Shown here piece by piece: positions 61,433 through 64,000 of a DNA stretch of 64,000 nucleotides. The stretch covers positions 1,922,001 through 1,986,000 of the forward strand of contig OY969913.1 of the NCBI GenBank assembly GCA_963704515.1, given 5' to 3'. The notes under the pieces were generated by a model. That model was given only the letters and a program-made list of their open reading frames with translations, ran no database searches and was not told where the DNA came from. The DNA is from VRUE01 sp963704515. Its GTDB lineage: Bacteria; Actinomycetota; Thermoleophilia; Solirubrobacterales; 70-9. Each line of letters begins with the position of its first letter. The stretch's first letter is position 1. The position numbers were made by a program, and so were the translations under genes.

Positions 61433-62396
61433 GCCGCCCGCGGCGCACGACCTGGCGATCGTCATCGTCTCGACCAACGAGGCGGGCTGGCTGGAGCCCT
61501 GCCTGAGCACGGTCTTCGCCAGCGCCGGCGGCGCCTCGCTCGACGTCGTCGTCGTCGACAACGAATCGAACGACGGCACCCGTGAGCTGATCGCCTCGAA
61601 GTTCCCAGCGACGCGCGTCGTCGCCTCCGCCAACCGCGGCTTCTCGCACGCCAACAACCGCGGCGCCGACACCTGCGACGCGCGCTACGTCCTCTTCCTC
61701 AATCCGGACACCGAGATCGTCTCGGGGACCTTCGGCGAGCTGGTCGCGGCGATGGACGAGCGCCCCGAGGTCGGCCTGATCGGCGTCCGCCAGCTGACCG
61801 GCGACGGCACCCTCTGGCCGACGATCCGCTACTTCCCCAACCTCCCGCGGGCGCTGGGCGAGGCCTTCGCCTCCGAGCGCTGGCCGCGCCGCGGCCGCTG
61901 GGCGGGAGAGCGCGAGCTCGACATGTCGGTCTACGAGCGCGAGCACCGCTGCGATTGGACCTCGGGCTCCTTCATGCTGGCGCGGCGCGAGGCGCTGCTC
62001 AGCGGCGGCCTGCTCGACGAGCGCTTCTTCATCTATTCCGAGGAGACCGACCTCTGCCTGCGGATCAAGGAAGCCGGCTGGGACATCCGCCACCTGCCGG
62101 CGATGACCATCGTCCACCACGCCGGCAAGGGCGGCGTGCGGCCAAAGATGGTCGCCCAGGACGCCTACGCCCGCCGCCAGTACGCCGAGAAGCACTTCAC
62201 CCGGCCGGTGCGCACCGCCTACCTTGGCGCCCTGCTTGCCCGCCACGCGCTGCGCGCCGCGGCACCGGCCGGCAACGAGGCCTCCGAGGCCCGCCGCGAG
62301 GCCGCTCTCAGCGCAATTCGCATCCTCACGGGCCGCGCCGAGCCACCCTTCGGGGAACCGCCGGCTACAGCGGTCGCGCCGCTCTTGCGTCGCTGA
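61416..62396 (+). CDS. Glycosyltransferase family 2, rhamnosyltransferase (WbbL)-like
   Basis: 326 residues from GTG 61416. GT-A features: IVIVSTNEAGWLEPCL, VVVDNESNDGT, ANRGFSHANNRGAD, FLNPDTEI with the acidic motif, CDWTSGSFMLARR and FIYSEETDLCLRIKEAGW. These match WbbL-type dTDP-rhamnosyl transferases. It follows the epimerase gene with a 17-nt overlap, suggesting that it transfers the sugar made there. The protein at 15906 is a diverged homologue that lacks the NPDTE Asp. It has no membrane segment. Confidence 0.88.
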   Translation: MASPAEPPAAHDLAIVIVSTNEAGWLEPCLSTVFASAGGASLDVVVVDNESNDGTRELIASKFPATRVVASANRGFSHANNRGADTCDARYVLFLNPDTEIVSGTFGELVAAMDERPEVGLIGVRQLTGDGTLWPTIRYFPNLPRALGEAFASERWPRRGRWAGERELDMSVYEREHRCDWTSGSFMLARREALLSGGLLDERFFIYSEETDLCLRIKEAGWDIRHLPAMTIVHHAGKGGVRPKMVAQDAYARRQYAEKHFTRPVRTAYLGALLARHALRAAAPAGNEASEARREAALSAIRILTGRAEPPFGEPPATAVAPLLRR

Positions 62397-62472
62397 GCGT
62401 CTCCCCCATTTTTCAACCTCCCGTAGCCGCGCCCGGCGCAAGGCCAGGCGTCGCCCAATCGTTTTTCAGTCG

Positions 62473-63537
62473 ATGAACCTCGACCACGCGATTGAGACCA
62501 TGGTCGTCGGCTACGGGTACTGGGGGCCGAACCTGGTCCGCAACGTCGCCGAGCGGCCCGAGTTCAACCTCGCCGGCCTCTGCGAGCGCGATGAGGGGCG
62601 CCTGCAGGAGTTTCGCCTGCGCAACCCCGGCGTCCCCTGCGAGCGTCACCTCGACGTCGCCCTGGCCGACCCGAGCCTCGAAGCGGTCGCGATTGCGACG
62701 CCGCCCCACACCCACCACATGCTGGTTCGCAAGGCGCTCGAGGCCGGCAAGCACGTGCTGGTCGAGAAGCCGCTGGCGCGCACCGCCGACGAGGCCGCCG
62801 ACCTGATGTCCCTCGCCGAAGAGCTCGAGCTCGTGCTGATGCCCGGCCACACCTTCCTCTACAGCCCGCCGGTGACCAAGATCCGCAGCCTGATCCGCGA
62901 CGGCGTGCTCGGCGAGATCCACTTCGTCACATCCTCGCGGATGAACCTCGGCAAATACCAGCGCGACGGGGTCGTGCTCGACCTCGCCCCGCACGACCTC
63001 TCGATCCTCCTGCATTGGCTCGACGAGCCGCTGGTCGAAGTGACCGCCAACGGCTGCAGCATCCACCAGGACGGCGTCCACGAGACCGCCTTCCTGACCC
63101 TCGGCTTCGCCAGCGGTACCCAGGCCAACGTCCAGGTCTCCTGGCTGGCGCCGCGCAAGATGCGCCAGATGGTCGTCGTCGGCAGTCGCCAGATGGTCCA
63201 GTACGAGGACACCGCCGCCGACGACCCGGTGCGGGTCTACGATCGCGGCATCGACTTCGCCGAGCCACCCGCCAACTTCGGCGAGTACCGGCTCACCTAC
63301 CGCACCGGCGACATCGTCGCGCCGAAGATCGAGCCGGCCGAGCCGCTCGGGCTGGAGCTCAAAGACTTCGCCTCGGCGATCCTCGAGGGCACCACGCCGG
63401 TCTCCAACGCCCGCCTCGGACTCGAGGTGGTCTTCGCCCTCGAGGCGCTGGAGCAGTCGCTGCACTCCCGCGGCGAGCCGGTCGCCGTGCGCAGCATCGA
63501 CGACGCCCTGCTGCACCACGCCCACCAGGCAGCCTGA
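62473..63537 (+). CDS. Gfo/Idh/MocA-family oxidoreductase
   Basis: 354 residues from ATG 62473; longer upstream frames overlap the previous gene. The nucleotide-binding N-terminus is VVGYGYWGPNLVRNVAE, followed by ATPPHTHHMLVRKALEAGKH, the catalytic EKPLA and a C-terminal lobe with LDLAPHDLSILLHWL (His near residue 176). Members oxidise or reduce nucleotide sugars, for instance UDP-GlcNAc(A) 3-dehydrogenases of the WbpB type. With the DegT and hexapeptide genes it could provide 3-amino sugars. It is the last recognised gene of the locus. Confidence 0.9.
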   Translation: MNLDHAIETMVVGYGYWGPNLVRNVAERPEFNLAGLCERDEGRLQEFRLRNPGVPCERHLDVALADPSLEAVAIATPPHTHHMLVRKALEAGKHVLVEKPLARTADEAADLMSLAEELELVLMPGHTFLYSPPVTKIRSLIRDGVLGEIHFVTSSRMNLGKYQRDGVVLDLAPHDLSILLHWLDEPLVEVTANGCSIHQDGVHETAFLTLGFASGTQANVQVSWLAPRKMRQMVVVGSRQMVQYEDTAADDPVRVYDRGIDFAEPPANFGEYRLTYRTGDIVAPKIEPAEPLGLELKDFASAILEGTTPVSNARLGLEVVFALEALEQSLHSRGEPVAVRSIDDALLHHAHQAA

Positions 63538-63577
63538 GCGCCCCCTGGGCGCCTTTCGGAGCCGTCCCGAACCCGTT

Positions 63578-63916
63578 TCAGGCGGACGGGCTGGCGGTAC
63601 CGATGAAGTCGAGCTCCGCCAGGTAGACGAGCACCGTGTGGCGGGTCAGGCGGTCGAGCGGCAGCCCACGCGCCTGCGCCTCGCGGGCCAGGGTGGCCTC
63701 AATCTCGGGATCGACCGGCAGGTCGAGGACCGTCTCGTCTTCCCGCGGGCGATCGCCGGCGAGAAAGTCCGGTGGCGCGACCGGGGGTCGGCCCGACTTG
63801 AGTTTGTGACAGTAGTGACAGAGGGCCGCCTGCACCGCGTCGGGCAGGGGCGAGCCCAGCTCGGATTCGATTCCGTCACGGGCGAATGTGTCAATTGGGA
63901 TCTTCATTGCGGCCAT
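63578..63916 (-). CDS. Hypothetical small protein
   Basis: 109-112 residues (ATG at 63916 or 63907). The N-terminal half has LPDAVQAALCHYCHKLKSGR, with a Cys-X2-Cys pair that could bind metal, and a Pro-rich APPDFLAGDRP stretch. The C-terminal half looks helical (IEATLAREAQARGLPLDRLT). No family recognised and no ribosome site is obvious. The 84 bp upstream to the window end are AT-richer than average and show no ORF or strong hairpin. Confidence 0.55.
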   Translation of the reverse strand: MAAMKIPIDTFARDGIESELGSPLPDAVQAALCHYCHKLKSGRPPVAPPDFLAGDRPREDETVLDLPVDPEIEATLAREAQARGLPLDRLTRHTVLVYLAELDFIGTASPSA

Positions 63917-64000
63917 TGCGTTGAGGCAACTACTGCAAGGTGCCCAAGATTTTCACTTCGAAACCTCAAATCCTCCTAACTTCAGCCGTTGATTCCTGTG

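Overview
The window is 64 kb of GC-rich chromosomal DNA. Dense gene packing, frequent GTG starts, ATGA/GTGA stop-start overlaps and secreted proteins rich in Ig-like repeats suggest an actinobacterium, most likely of the Thermoleophilia/Solirubrobacterales type. The lineage is an inference from gene content; no rRNA is present.

Region 1 (1-15,740) is mostly housekeeping: the 5' part of RNase Z, tRNA-Arg(CCG), an alpha/beta hydrolase, a three-gene run ending in a CPA2 cation/proton antiporter, an SRAP-domain protein, a vapBC toxin-antitoxin pair, an RfbF/RfbG-like nucleotide-sugar pair, CorA, a HIT hydrolase, a phosphohexomutase, an MBL-fold hydrolase and a lipid-kinase-like protein. Its most informative locus is 8,977-10,676. 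There a SAM-I riboswitch with an intrinsic terminator precedes a threonine-synthase homologue that overlaps a MoaD/ThiS-like sulfur carrier. This matches the MetM/MetO route from O-phosphohomoserine to homocysteine. Three strong palindromes lie at gene ends (4.8, 7.5 and 11.9 kb).

Region 2 (15,900-25,230) holds a GT2-like protein lacking its acidic motif, a secreted copper-radical (galactose-oxidase-like) enzyme with three copies of an accessory domain, an acetyltransferase and DegT aminotransferase pair flanking a LuxR-type regulator, and a secreted beta-helix protein.

Region 3 (25,255-40,851) is a single gene for a 5,198-residue exported protein. It has an N,N-dimethylformamidase-beta-like N-terminus, an Ig domain, a DUF4082-like domain, an FN3 domain and about 44 Ig-like modules of about 92 residues. 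Its 3' part contains a 1,380-bp tandem repeat (about 3.4 copies, one base difference seen) and an 1,104-bp tandem duplication, both exact multiples of the 276-bp module. It closes a run of tightly overlapping minus-strand genes (45,993 to 25,255) that also make and transfer sugars.

Region 4 (40,900-63,540) is a Wzx/Wzy-type exopolysaccharide locus. It contains an initiating sugar-phosphate transferase, DegT aminotransferase, two NAD-dependent epimerases, several glycosyltransferases (one frameshifted), a flippase, an acyltransferase, a Wzy/ligase-like polymerase fused to a Wzz-like domain, three further Wzz-like proteins, a deacetylase-like protein, two more beta-helix proteins and a Gfo/Idh/MocA oxidoreductase. 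The window ends with an unrecognised 109-112-residue ORF.

Taken together, most of the window after 16 kb looks devoted to building and decorating a polysaccharide and to secreting large modular proteins that may sit in the same extracellular layer.
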